Shown here piece after piece: positions 1 through 9,400 of a DNA stretch of 64,000 nt (positions are counted from its first letter, which is position 1; each line of letters begins with the position of its first letter). The stretch is taken from the NCBI GenBank assembly GCA_944389075.1, contig CALXLA010000020.1, forward strand, positions 1 to 64,000. Reading direction: 5' to 3'. Both the position numbers and the translations under genes were made by a program. The DNA is from an uncultured Spirochaetaceae bacterium (lineage in GTDB: Bacteria > Spirochaetota > Spirochaetia > Sphaerochaetales > Sphaerochaetaceae). Under the pieces are notes generated by a model. That model saw only the letters and a program-made list of their open reading frames with translations, searched no databases and was not told where the DNA came from.

Positions 1-2
1 CC

Positions 3-701
3 TCCCTCATGCTCAGGATTATCCTCGGCAGGAATGACCTTGATGTCACTGAGGCAAGGACGCAGAGATGGATACAGAACATAGAGAACCACTCCGTCAA
101 GCTGGACATAGCCGCAAAGGACAGCAAAGGGAAGCTGTACAACATAGAGATGCAGAAGGCATCTGGAAAGTCCCTGAGGAAGAGGGCAAGATACTACAGC
201 GCCATGATTGATGCCAGGTCACTGAGGAAGTCACATGGCTATGACAGGCTTCCTGAGTCTTACGTCATATTCATAACGCGGAAGGATATATTCAGGAAGG
301 GACAGGCCATATACAAGATAGAGCGGCGTATTGAGGGCTCATGGGAGGAATATGGCAATGGCACGCATATAATCCATGTATGCGCAGCGAATGCTGATGA
401 GGATACGGCCCTTGGGCATCTTGTGCATGACCTTTTATGTACAGATCCGGAAGACATACATTACAATGAGCTCAGGGCTAAGGTGAGCTATTACAAGAAC
501 GAAAAGGAGGGGATTATAGAGATGACAACTGAATTCAATAAGATGCTTAAAGAATCGAACGACGAAGTCCGCAGGGAAACAGAGCTGAAGATTGCCCGAA
601 GCATGATTGCAGATAACGTTATGTCGCTAGAGAATATTGCTAAGTACTCTGGCCTTTCACTTAATGAGGTTAAAGCCATTAAGAACAGCATCAATGTATA
701 A
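3..701 (+). CDS. PD-(D/E)XK nuclease family transposase (Rpn-like), 5' end outside window
   Basis: The frame is open to the window edge, so the N-terminus is missing. The protein reads like the PD-(D/E)XK family transposase/Rpn group: LDIAAKDSKGKLYNIEMQ carries the catalytic Asp and the ExQ that replaces ExK, followed by KRARYYSAMID, YVIFITRKDIF and LGHLVHDLLCTDPEDIHY blocks typical of the family. Such proteins are nucleases linked to recombination-promoting activity and are often multicopy in gut bacteria. The charged C-terminus ends in a small helical segment (ENIAKYSGLSLNEVKAI) that resembles a HTH. No flanking inverted repeats can be seen because the left side is cut. The family call is confident; mobility is inferred. 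Confidence 0.85.
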   Translation, partial: SLMLRIILGRNDLDVTEARTQRWIQNIENHSVKLDIAAKDSKGKLYNIEMQKASGKSLRKRARYYSAMIDARSLRKSHGYDRLPESYVIFITRKDIFRKGQAIYKIERRIEGSWEEYGNGTHIIHVCAANADEDTALGHLVHDLLCTDPEDIHYNELRAKVSYYKNEKEGIIEMTTEFNKMLKESNDEVRRETELKIARSMIADNVMSLENIAKYSGLSLNEVKAIKNSINV

Positions 702-748
702 GAAAGAAAAAGAGCTGTCCTGAAAGCCTTTATGCTTCCTGACAGCTC
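701..748 (-). terminator. Terminator of groES
   Basis: GAGCTGTC (712-719) and GACAGCTC (741-748) form a stem extended by an inner AAGC/GCTT pairing. On the minus strand it is followed by a T-rich run (701-711), 22 bases beyond the groES stop codon. Confidence 0.8.
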
Positions 749-769
749 CTGAGATTGCTTTTCTGTCTA

Positions 770-1033
770 TTACTCGACAACTGCAAGAATGTCAGAGTAG
801 GAGAGAATCAGATAATCCTCGCCATTGTCCTTGATCTGTGTTCCGGCATATTTGTCGTGGATGATCTCCTGACCTGCCTTGACTTTGATTGTCTCATCAT
901 CTCCAACTGCGACTACTGTCGCAATCTGTGTCTTTTCCTGTGCTGTCTGAGGAATGAAGATGCCGGAAGCTGTCTTCTCTTCAGTAGCCTTAGCCTTTAC
1001 AAGAACTCTGTCACCAAGTGGAAGAATTTTCAT
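770..1033 (-). CDS. groES: Co-chaperonin GroES
   Basis: An 87-residue 10-kDa chaperonin that caps GroEL during ATP-driven folding in the cytoplasm. It starts MKILPLGDRVLVK and contains the mobile-loop region (ATEEKTASGIFIP) and the conserved DDETIKVKAGQEII stretch. A longer ORF exists upstream, but this ATG is preceded by GAGGTGATAAT, a good ribosome binding site, and matches the family's usual start. It is an orphan here: no groEL follows, and a terminator sits just behind the stop. No CIRCE element (TTAGCACTC inverted repeat) is visible upstream; a different small inverted repeat is. Confidence 0.95.
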   Translation of the reverse strand: MKILPLGDRVLVKAKATEEKTASGIFIPQTAQEKTQIATVVAVGDDETIKVKAGQEIIHDKYAGTQIKDNGEDYLILSYSDILAVVE

Positions 1034-1053
1034 ATTATCACCTCGTTGTATAT

Positions 1054-1067
1054 TGGTCTCTGGACCA
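1054..1067. promoter_or_regulatory. Inverted repeat upstream of groES
   Basis: TGGTC-N4-GACCA lies 21 bases upstream of the groES start codon, in the place expected for its promoter or an operator. Only the symmetry is seen; a regulatory role is a guess. Confidence 0.3.
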
Positions 1068-1174
1068 TATAGGAATATACATATCGATCTGAAAAACGGC
1101 AAGTGGAAGATTTTCTTCATAAGCTCTTCACTTTTCGCGATTTCATATTATATTCCATGTTGTAGGTGCAGGAT

Positions 1175-1549
1175 ATGGAGACAATTGGCAGTACTTACTA
1201 TAGGACAGGTATAAATGAGGCAAGGAAGGGAAACTTCGAGAAGGCATTTGATGCCTATTCCCTCGCTTTCCTCATAAGGAAGGGAAAGACAAAGCCCTCC
1301 CTTGAGTTCATCTCATTCTATAGGTATCAGCTGTTTTCATATCTCAAGGGTAAATGCTCGTTCATCCTCTCTCTTCCAGAGGGTGATATGATCACGGATC
1401 TTATCTGTGATGAATACCAGGACTTCCTGGATTCCCTTGCTGAATCTCCTTTCTGCATAACCGGAGATGGAAAGAAGAATCTTCTGGAGAGCGTGAAGAT
1501 CGTGTTCCCGTGCCTATTTGACACGGAAGATGATGAAAGCGCCCTCTGA
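1175..1549 (+). CDS. Hypothetical protein, 124 aa
   Basis: I do not recognise this family. The chosen ATG (1175) has AGGTGCAGG just upstream; a GTG three codons earlier is possible. The N-terminal segment (YYRTGINEARKGNFEKAFDAYSLAFLIRKGKTKPS) looks like a single TPR-type helix pair, so a small protein-protein adaptor is plausible. The C-terminus is acidic (DTEDDESAL). No signal peptide or membrane segment is seen. It stands alone between groES, which is divergent, and the sigma-factor gene. Confidence 0.65.
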   Translation: METIGSTYYRTGINEARKGNFEKAFDAYSLAFLIRKGKTKPSLEFISFYRYQLFSYLKGKCSFILSLPEGDMITDLICDEYQDFLDSLAESPFCITGDGKKNLLESVKIVFPCLFDTEDDESAL

Positions 1550-1556
1550 GTATCAA

Positions 1557-1597
1557 AATGACACTCAAACTACCAGAATGTTTTCTCTTGTGTCATT
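1557..1597. promoter_or_regulatory. Perfect inverted repeat AATGACAC-N25-GTGTCATT
   Basis: Both 8-bp arms match exactly. It lies just after the stop codon of the 124-aa gene and about 85-125 bp upstream of the sigma54-type promoter. It could be an enhancer site for a sigma54 activator or a weak terminator; there is no T run behind it. Confidence 0.35.
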
Positions 1598-1682
1598 ATG
1601 ACGCTTTGCTTTCAATAACTACACATTTCATCTTATTATATATTTATATGCAACATAAATAATTATCTGTAATATTGTGAAG

Positions 1683-1699
1683 TTGGCACACTTTCTGCA
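1683..1699 (+). promoter_or_regulatory. Sigma54-type (-24/-12) promoter
   Basis: TTGGCAC at 1683-1689 and CTGCA at 1695-1699 place GG and GC exactly ten bases apart, as sigma54 requires (consensus TGGCACG-N4-TTGC; two mismatches here, the G after CAC and the first T of TTGC). Transcription would begin near 1710, leaving a short leader with the CTGGAGG ribosome binding site before the ATG at 1727. No equally good sigma70 promoter is seen in the AT-rich stretch before it. Confidence 0.65.
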
Positions 1700-1726
1700 T
1701 GTCTATTTGTGTACTGGAGGTACGCA

Positions 1727-2608
1727 ATGGACACAGCAAATATCAGAAAGAATGATTACCTTGACAGCGATAGCGATAACGAGGTCCTCTCTATATATCT
1801 TAAGGAAATAAACAGAATACCGCTTCTGACACATGATGAGGAGACAGAGCTTGCTATCAAGGCCAAAGCCGGCGATAAGGCTGCACGTGAGCGCCTTATA
1901 AGCAGCAATCTCAGATTCGTTGTATCTGTTGCCAAGAAGTTCCGTGGGCAGGGACTGCCGCTTCTTGACCTCATCAATGAAGGCAATATCGGCCTCATAA
2001 CGGCAATAGACAAGTTCGAGCCGGACAAGGGCTATCATTTCATATCATATGCAGTATGGTGGATCCGTCAGTCGATTCTCAAGGCCATCCCGGAGAAATC
2101 AAGGGCTGTAAGGCTTCCTCTCAACAGATCCAATGAGCTTATGCAGATCCTCAAGGCAAAGAAAGCTCTCATGCATACGATGGAGACTGCTGAGCCAACT
2201 GTCGAGGATATTGCGAATGAGACGGGCCTTGATGCGAAGCTCATCTCTGATCTTCTTGCCGTAAGCAGCGAGATGATGTCATTCGACAGTCCCGTGAAGA
2301 AGGGTGAGGACGGCTCTTCGACATATGGGGATTTCCTTGAAGATGAGTCTGCAGGTCCTGAGACTCAGATGATGGACAAGGCTCTGAAAGAAGAGGTCAG
2401 TTCCCTTCTTGACATCCTCACGGACAAGGAGAGGGATATTATAATAAAGCGCAATGGCCTTGATGGAAATGAGGCTATGAGCCTGAAGGAGATTGGCGAG
2501 GGCTACTCCCTTACTAAAGAGAGGATACGCCAGATAGAGAAGAGGGCTCTGGAGAAGCTAAGAGCGGAGAGCATCCGCCGTGGAATGGATGCGTTCATGG
2601 CATCATGA
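1727..2608 (+). CDS. RNA polymerase sigma factor, sigma70 family group 2 (RpoS/RpoD-like)
   Basis: A 293-residue sigma70-family factor with regions 1.2 (SIYLKEINRIPLLTHDEE), 2 (LRFVVSVAKKFRGQGLPLLDLINEG, then FISYAVWWIRQSI), 3 and 4 (LKEIGEGYSLTKERIRQIE, a full HTH). It lacks the acidic N-terminal region 1.1 and the large insertion seen in this window's own RpoD (46189-48609), so it is an alternative factor. In size and layout it resembles RpoS-type factors. The ATG at 1727 is chosen because CTGGAGG is correctly spaced; an upstream GTG is not. A sigma54-type promoter precedes it and a strong terminator follows, so it is a single-gene unit. The regulon cannot be read from the sequence. Confidence 0.9.
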   Translation: MDTANIRKNDYLDSDSDNEVLSIYLKEINRIPLLTHDEETELAIKAKAGDKAARERLISSNLRFVVSVAKKFRGQGLPLLDLINEGNIGLITAIDKFEPDKGYHFISYAVWWIRQSILKAIPEKSRAVRLPLNRSNELMQILKAKKALMHTMETAEPTVEDIANETGLDAKLISDLLAVSSEMMSFDSPVKKGEDGSSTYGDFLEDESAGPETQMMDKALKEEVSSLLDILTDKERDIIIKRNGLDGNEAMSLKEIGEGYSLTKERIRQIEKRALEKLRAESIRRGMDAFMAS

Positions 2609-2613
2609 TCAGG

Positions 2614-2635
2614 GGAGGCGTTCAGCCTCCTTTTT
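2614..2635 (+). terminator. Rho-independent terminator of the sigma-factor gene
   Basis: GGAGGC-GTTCA-GCCTCC followed by TTTTT, immediately after the sigma-factor stop. The end of the convergent regulator gene abuts it. Confidence 0.9.
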
Positions 2636-3006
2636 CATTGCATCTGCTCAAGATGCTTTTTTATCGCCTCGACAGTTTCTTCAGAGATTATATGCTCGAT
2701 GCGGCATGCATCTTCCATAGCGATTTCGTCGCTTACCCCGATTTTCTTAAGGAAAGATGACAGAAGCTTATGCCTTGAATATATTGATGACGCTATTTTC
2801 CTGCCTGCATCGAGAAGCTTTATGCTTCCTGTTTCGCTGTTTATCGATATATAGCCATTTTCCCTGAGGTTCTTCATGGCCCTGCTGACACTCGGTTTCG
2901 AGAATCCCATTGCCTGGGCAATATCGATGGAGCGGACAATCTCCCTGGTTTCCGAAAGACGCAGTATAGTCTCCAGATACATTTCTGCTGATTCCTGTAT
3001 TATCAT
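2635..3006 (-). CDS. DtxR/MntR-family metal-dependent transcriptional regulator
   Basis: A 123-residue protein with an N-terminal winged HTH (SAEMYLETILRLSE, IDIAQAMGFSKPSVSRAMKNLRENGYI) and the DtxR/MntR metal-binding dimerisation segment (SRHKLLSSFLKKIGVSDEIAMEDACRIEHIISEETVEAIKKHL). It lacks the C-terminal SH3-like domain of DtxR and is about the size of MntR. Members bind Mn2+ or Fe2+ and repress metal uptake genes. No metal transporter is nearby; the divergent neighbour is ppdK, whose enzyme needs divalent metal, but regulation of it is only a possibility. The 170-bp divergent spacer holds a symmetric element. Confidence 0.88.
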   Translation of the reverse strand: MIIQESAEMYLETILRLSETREIVRSIDIAQAMGFSKPSVSRAMKNLRENGYISINSETGSIKLLDAGRKIASSIYSRHKLLSSFLKKIGVSDEIAMEDACRIEHIISEETVEAIKKHLEQMQ

Positions 3007-3097
3007 TTTTTCCGTTCCTTTTCCGATATTATACAGTATTTATGCGAGGAATAGCCATTGTATTGCAACAGTGAAACAATGTTCCATTTTTGTAATA

Positions 3098-3155
3098 TCT
3101 AATTTCTGTAAATTTCAGCAATTAGATTGACCATCTTAACAGTTGTAATTACCAT
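3098..3155 (+). promoter_or_regulatory. ppdK promoter with adjacent inverted repeat
   Basis: TTGACC (3127-3132), 17-bp spacer, TACCAT (3150-3155) forms a sigma70-type promoter before ppdK. Directly upstream is the perfect inverted repeat TCTAATT-N15-AATTAGA (3098-3126), placed as an operator shared by the divergent regulator and ppdK. Confidence 0.5.
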
Positions 3156-3180
3156 TGCGTTGTAATTTAAGAGGCACACA

Positions 3181-5877
3181 ATGGAGAAAAAGAAAAAGTA
3201 TGTATACTTCTTCGGCAATGGAAAGGCCGAAGGAACAGCAGAGATGAAATCACTGCTTGGCGGAAAAGGTGCCAATCTTGCAGACATGACAAGCATTGGG
3301 CTTCCGGTGCCGCCCGGATTCACTATCACAACAGAAGCATGTGCATACTGGGATCAGCATAATGCATATCCAGAGGGCATGAAGGATGAGGTCCTTGCTA
3401 ACCTGAGAAAGCTTGAGAAGCTTATGGGAGCCAAGCTTGGAGATAAGGAGAATCCTCTTCTCGTATCTGTAAGATCTGGTGCAGCCCAGTCGATGCCTGG
3501 CATGATGGACACTGTTCTCAATCTCGGACTCAATCCTGATTCACTTGATGCTCTTATAAGAAAGACGGGCAACGATCGCTTCGCATGGGACAGCTACAGA
3601 CGCTTCATACAGATGTTTGGCGATGTCGTAATGGGCGTTCCGCATGAGAAGTTCGAATATGCCCTTCAGGCTGTGAAGGATGAGAACGGAAAGCACTTCG
3701 ATACGGAGCTCGATGTGGATAATCTCAAGGATGTCATCCGCCGCTATCTGATTATATATAAGAAAGCTACTGGCGAGGATTTCCCGACAGATCCTGAATA
3801 TCAGCTTTTCAAGACGATAGATGCGGTATTCAGATCATGGAACAATGACAGGGCAATCAAGTACCGCCTGATGAATGATATCCGCGGTCTTCTTGGGACA
3901 GCTGTGAATGTTCAGTGCATGGTATTCGGCAATATGGGAGAGACATCTGGAACAGGTGTTGCGTTCACTCGTGATCCATCTTCAGGTGAGAACAGGTTCT
4001 ATGGCGAATATCTGATGAATGCTCAGGGTGAGGATGTCGTTGCAGGTATAAGGACTCCTCAGAAGATGGAGACTATGCAGGCTGTCAATCCTGAGGCCTA
4101 TGAAGAGCTCCTGAAAATCCGCAAGATCCTTGAGAATCATTACCATGACATGCAGGATATTGAGTTCACTATCCAGGAAGGAAAGCTCTACATGCTTCAG
4201 ACAAGAAGCGGGAAGAGGACTATCTTCGCATGGCTCAGGAGCCAGGTCGAGATGGTTGAGGAAGGCCTTATCGATAAGAAGACAGCAGTGTCGCGTGTAC
4301 CTGCCTCAGAATTCAACAAGCTTTTTGCGCCTGTTCTCGATACTGCATTCATCCGCGACAATTCCCTTAAGGAAGTGACTCATGGACTCAACGCTTCTCC
4401 TGGTGGTGCATGCGGCGAGATCTATTTCACAGCCAAGGATGCCGAGGAAGCTGCGAAGATGGGCAAGGATGTCCTTCTCGTCAGGACGGAGACATCTCCT
4501 GAGGATATCGGAGGAATGGCTGTATCAAAGGGTATCGTGACATGCCGTGGTGGCATGACAAGTCATGCCGCTGTTGTTGCAAGAGGCATGGGATGTCCTT
4601 GCGTATCAGGCTGTGGCGAGATCCATGTCGATGAGATAAAGAAGACACTTGAGGTCGGTGGCAAGATCCTCTCAGAAGGCGATTACATGGCAATCGATGG
4701 ATTCACAGGTGCTGTTTATGCACAGAAGATACCTGTTCGCAATTCTGAGATCATGCAGGTTCTCGAAGGCACTATGAACGAGAACGAGTCAGTGCTTTAT
4801 CAGAACTACAAGAAGTTCATGGACTATGTTAACGAGCTTAAGACTATGTCTGTACGCACTAATGCAGATACACCTGCTGATGCTCATCATGCTGTTCAGC
4901 TTGGTGCTGAAGGCGTAGGACTCTGCAGGACAGAGCATATGTTCTTCGGTGGTTCAAGGATCATTTCCATGAGGAAGATGATTCTCGCCGATACATATGG
5001 AGAGAGGCAGATCGCGCTCTCCGAGCTTCTTCCTATGCAGAGAGAGGATTTCATCGGAATCTTCCGTGAGCTCAAGGGACTTCCTGTCACGATCCGTCTT
5101 CTTGACCCACCGCTCCATGAGTTCCTTCCGAATGACCACACATCACGCCATGAGATGGCTCTCCAGCTTGGAACGACTGTTGAGGCAATCTCCAAGAAGA
5201 TCAACTCTCTCCAGGAGTTCAACCCGATGCTCGGTTTCCGTGGATGTCGTCTTGCTATTGTCTATCCGGAGATTCTCCAGATGCAGGTTAGGGCAATCAT
5301 CGAGGCTGCAATCACAGTGAAGAGACAGGGACTCGATGTACATCCAGAGATCATGATTCCTCTTGTAGGTATCTATAAGGAATTCCAGTTCTGCAAGGAG
5401 AAGGCGGAGAAGGTCATCCAGCAGGTCTTCGATGAGCAGAGCCTCAAGGTTGAGTACAAGCTTGGTACGATGGTTGAGGTTCCAAGGGCTGCTATCACAG
5501 CAGATGAGATTGCAAAGGATGCTGAGTTCTTCTCATTCGGTACTAATGACCTCACTCAGATGACTTGCGGCTTCTCCCGTGATGATGCGGCATCATTCCT
5601 TACTCACTATGTGAATGATCCGGACAAGCAGTTCTACGCATATGATCCGTTCCAGACAATCGATTTCGATGGCGTCGGGAAGCTCATAAAGATGGCTGTG
5701 GAACTTGGTCGCGGCGTAAGGCCTGGAATGAAGATGGGTATCTGCGGTGAGCATGGCGGTGATCCAAAGTCAATCGCATTCTGCCAGAAAGTAGGACTTG
5801 ACTATGTATCCTGCTCTCCATACAGAGTGCCTATTGCACGCCTCGCAGCAGCACAGGCAGCTATTGCAAATAACTGA
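3181..5877 (+). CDS. ppdK: Pyruvate, phosphate dikinase
   Basis: An 898-residue PPDK that interconverts pyruvate + ATP + Pi with PEP + AMP + PPi, used in PPi-dependent glycolysis and gluconeogenesis of many anaerobes. The N-terminal ATP-grasp part contains KSLLGGKGANLADM and VSVRSGAAQSMPGMMDTVLN. The swivelling phosphohistidine domain has GGMTSHAAVVARGMG with the catalytic His at residue 462. The C-terminal PEP/pyruvate barrel has SFGTNDLTQM and GICGEHGGDP with the catalytic Cys at residue 855. Length is normal. The ATG follows AAGAGG. It is a single-gene unit with its own promoter and a terminator. A regulatory protein (PDRP) gene is not next to it. Confidence 0.98.
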   Translation: MEKKKKYVYFFGNGKAEGTAEMKSLLGGKGANLADMTSIGLPVPPGFTITTEACAYWDQHNAYPEGMKDEVLANLRKLEKLMGAKLGDKENPLLVSVRSGAAQSMPGMMDTVLNLGLNPDSLDALIRKTGNDRFAWDSYRRFIQMFGDVVMGVPHEKFEYALQAVKDENGKHFDTELDVDNLKDVIRRYLIIYKKATGEDFPTDPEYQLFKTIDAVFRSWNNDRAIKYRLMNDIRGLLGTAVNVQCMVFGNMGETSGTGVAFTRDPSSGENRFYGEYLMNAQGEDVVAGIRTPQKMETMQAVNPEAYEELLKIRKILENHYHDMQDIEFTIQEGKLYMLQTRSGKRTIFAWLRSQVEMVEEGLIDKKTAVSRVPASEFNKLFAPVLDTAFIRDNSLKEVTHGLNASPGGACGEIYFTAKDAEEAAKMGKDVLLVRTETSPEDIGGMAVSKGIVTCRGGMTSHAAVVARGMGCPCVSGCGEIHVDEIKKTLEVGGKILSEGDYMAIDGFTGAVYAQKIPVRNSEIMQVLEGTMNENESVLYQNYKKFMDYVNELKTMSVRTNADTPADAHHAVQLGAEGVGLCRTEHMFFGGSRIISMRKMILADTYGERQIALSELLPMQREDFIGIFRELKGLPVTIRLLDPPLHEFLPNDHTSRHEMALQLGTTVEAISKKINSLQEFNPMLGFRGCRLAIVYPEILQMQVRAIIEAAITVKRQGLDVHPEIMIPLVGIYKEFQFCKEKAEKVIQQVFDEQSLKVEYKLGTMVEVPRAAITADEIAKDAEFFSFGTNDLTQMTCGFSRDDAASFLTHYVNDPDKQFYAYDPFQTIDFDGVGKLIKMAVELGRGVRPGMKMGICGEHGGDPKSIAFCQKVGLDYVSCSPYRVPIARLAAAQAAIANN

Positions 5878-5896
5878 TTGATTCAGCAATGAATTG

Positions 5897-5929
5897 GAGC
5901 GTATCGATTTCCGGTACGCTCTTCTTTTT
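5897..5929 (+). terminator. Terminator of ppdK
   Basis: GAGCGTA (5897-5903) pairs with TACGCTC (5915-5921), followed by TTCTTTTT, 20 bases after the ppdK stop. Confidence 0.85.
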
Positions 5930-5963
5930 GATTCCTGACTCTGGTAAATATCACTGACAAGGC

Positions 5964-6059
5964 TGCAAAACCTGGAAAATAGTGCAGTCTGGAGCTGTAA
6001 AACCTGGAAAATAGTGCAGTCTGAGATTGTAAAACTTGGAAAATAGTGCAGTCCACAGA
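5964..6059 (+). repeat. Three tandem 32-bp direct repeats
   Basis: Three copies begin at 5964, 5996 and 6028, exactly 32 bp apart, sharing TGYAAAACYTGG followed by AAAATAGTGCAGTC. The first 27 bases are nearly invariant; the last five differ (the third copy ends CCACAG). They have no spacers, so this is not CRISPR. Multiple short repeats of this kind resemble transposase-binding repeats at IS ends (for example IS21-type) or an iteron-like binding array. No transposase gene is adjacent. Confidence 0.8.
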
Positions 6060-6381
6060 GAATAAGGATGCGATAATCAGGCTGTTATTATTGTGTTACA
6101 GGGGTCACGAAATCAACAGTTGGATAAACTTTAGAAGTGTCCATATGTAAGCAATTTGGGCGATAATTGATGAAAAACAGCATGTATATTTTGATTCTTC
6201 AAAAGCATTGAATGAATGGATCCATTTGCCTTCATTCCTGTTTTCTATATATCTTATATATTGCTTAATATACTTAGCAACCAGTATGGTGGTGCTTGAC
6301 TAAAAGGCGATAATTGAGCCCATATTATCCTGACAATTTTTATGTTTTTGTTGGGAATAAGCAGAAAGTTTATTATCCCTG
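6060..6381. other. Non-coding AT-rich stretch
   Basis: I see no gene or structured RNA in this part of the gap between ppdK and the lipoprotein operon. The 12-mer GGCGATAATTGA occurs twice, at 6159-6170 and 6306-6317. Confidence 0.4.
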
Positions 6382-6410
6382 TTGATATTACTAGAGATAA
6401 TAGGCATAAT
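6382..6410 (+). promoter_or_regulatory. Promoter of the FN3 lipoprotein operon
   Basis: TTGATA (6382-6387), 17-bp spacer, CATAAT (6405-6410); the leader to the ATG at 6468 would be about 50 bases. Confidence 0.55.
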
Positions 6411-6467
6411 CAGCCTGAAATGTTCGATAACTTTTTGTTTTCGGAAATTACACGCAAAGGAGCATAG

Positions 6468-9400
6468 ATGAGAATACAGCATGCACTGAGGATATCAATC
6501 AGCTTGATTGTTACTTCATTGATTCTAGTGATTTCTTCATGTGCCGTAACTCCTGATTCTACTAACGAGCAGTATAATCCCCAGGGGCGTCCTCTTTCAC
6601 CTACGGGCCTTAAGGCTACGAATGGATATGAGGATACGATCTCGCTTACATGGGACAGCGTCGAGGGAGCAGATACATACTCAGTCTGGAGGATTCCAAG
6701 CACTCAGTATGGAGGCATTTCGGCAGAAAGCATCGTTGATGGTGATAATGTATATTCATGGCTTGCTTCCAAGCAGTTCACACATCTAGGGCAGACGACA
6801 TCTACTTCATATTCAGATTCGTCGTCACAGTCCGAATCATTTGTTTATACAGTTGTCGCAATTAAGGAAAATGATAGCAAATCAGGATCCTTGCTGTATT
6901 CGAAGCCAAGTGCATATGCAGAAGGCAGCTCGCTTGATTCAAGCGAATCTATAAACATCGATGCAATAGGAACTGATTCCATCATCAACATATTCTGGGC
7001 TATACCGAATATGTACTCAGTGCTTTCTGATTCACAGGAAGTGCTTTATGATGATTACTCATTCACTGTCAGATATAAGAAAACAACAGAGACAGAGTGG
7101 AAAACAGCTGTAGAGGGGCTTAAAGCAACATCATACACAATCGATAACGCTTTGCTCGCACTTGATCCTGATACAGACTATAACGTAATGATTGAGGGCC
7201 AGATTTACGAAGGAGACTCCGTAATCAATACTCCAACAAGCCCTATATATACAGTCCGTACTGATTCAACGCTTGCACCTGCTCCTATGAAATCAGTGAC
7301 TGCATCGCAGGGAACACTCAGCGATGGGGTTGAGATAACATGGGAATATCCTGATATTCCAGAAAGCATAAGCGCGCTTTATCAGAAAGGATATCAGGTT
7401 GAGAGACTTGATGATAATAGCCAGTGGATACCTGTCCTTGAAGTCGGTGATTGTACTCCTGGAACAGAGTCCTGGACTGATACAAGCGCTGAAAGCAACA
7501 CACAATACAGATATAGGGTACGTTTTGCTTATATTTCCCAGGATGGCGATGCGTTTATCATGCAGCCTGATACAGCTGTGATTACTGAAGCATCTACAAC
7601 TGGATGGAAGACATGGACCCCTACTGATATCACTGTAAAAGCTGGTGATGTTACAGGAACAGCTCCAGAGCTTTCAAGAGAAATCAATATAAGCTGGACA
7701 TATGATGTGCCTGAAGAGGACAATTCTTCCTGGAAAATCCTAATCAACGACTGGTCTCAGAGTACAGGCAAGGTCTCAACAACAGAGGAGGAGGTTGCTG
7801 AATCAGATCAGCATTCCTTCACGATAAGTGTCAATGATGATGTATATCATTACTTCACATTTGAACTTGTACATATAGTTGAAGATAAAGAATATGCCTT
7901 TGACGTAAGCGGAGATGAGGATGAGGCTATACATTTCAATCAAAAGAATGTTGGGCTTACTTCATTGACTGCTACAGATGATCTTGTCGGTATTATAAAA
8001 CTCACATGGACTCTTGAAGAAGGGCAGACTCTTGAATCTGGTACTACAGTAAGCATATCAGAGGATAATGGTGACTATGAGCCTATAACCGGGTTCGTTG
8101 ATGAAGGCAATGGAACATATCATTATGATTATCAAGTTGGTGATTATGATTCTCATAGCTACAGGATTTCCATTGGTAATGTCTACTACAGCGAAGTTGC
8201 GGAAGGACGTGTCCTTAAAGCTCCCAGTGTGATAACCGCAACCGATGGTGAATACAGTGACAAGATTGTCATCAGCTTTGATTACTCTGACTATGATAAT
8301 GATATCCAGTATAAAGTCACTGCAGGCAATGAGGAATATATATTTGATAGTTATCCTGCGGGCGGTCTGAGCATTGAAATTGTAGACGATACTTCAGATG
8401 GCACAATCCGTGATGTTTCAATGGCTGGCACTGTCTATGATATTTCTGTATCTGTTGCAAATAAGAGCCAGGCCGTCTGGTCAGAACCTTCAGTATCTGA
8501 TCAGGGAAATATCCTTGGCGGTGCTGCAATGAATGTCACTGCCGGTATGTATGAGAATCCTGAGGAATTCACATTCTTCTGGGAAAATCAGGCAACAGGT
8601 GCGACAAATTATAGTGTCTATATTCTACGTGATGGAACGTGGCAGAGTCTTTCAGGTTCACCAGATATTTCCGTCAGTGAATATTCTGTACCTTATGGAA
8701 CTGCAATCCTGAGAGGAACGACAGGCTATGCGCTTTCAGATGAGTATCAATTTAAGATTGTCCCAAGGAGAGACAGCACTATAGCAGATCTTGATTCTGT
8801 GCAGCCAGTTACTGGTGTATTGTTCTGTCCTCCAGCAGATGTGACAGCCTCAAAGGGAATATCATCCGACAGCATCACTATTGAATGGGGCACTGTGCAA
8901 AATGCTTCAAGCTACAATATCTACAGGACAACTATTGATTCGAGCGATGATATCGATTCATATGAACACATTGTTAATGTAGTAGGCGAGTCTTATGAAG
9001 ACAGATCTGCAAATAATGGTGAATATGCATATGTAGTCACATCTGTCATGAATGATGGAACTGAGTCGCTGAAGCAGGATCCTGCATCTGGTGCATATCC
9101 ATTCCCGATGGAAGAAAACATGTACAATGAAGAAGAGAAGAGCAATGTTGGCTATCCTCTTATGGCTCCTTCACAGCTTGCTGTTGCTTCTGTCACAGGT
9201 CAGGATGGGAAATATGCTGACTATGTGAGAGTTGAATGGGTAAGATCGAAAGGTGCAACATCTTATGTGATTTCAAACAGCATTTTTGAAGATGACAGAT
9301 ATAATACGGATCGTATCATAGATGTCTCTGGCCTTGATTATAGCGCAGATAATCCGAATAACGAAGTCGATGGAAAAGGCTATCTTTCCTATGATAAGGA

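Noticed and set aside
5964-6059. CRISPR array
   Set aside because: The 32-bp repeats abut with no unique spacers and no cas genes are in the window.
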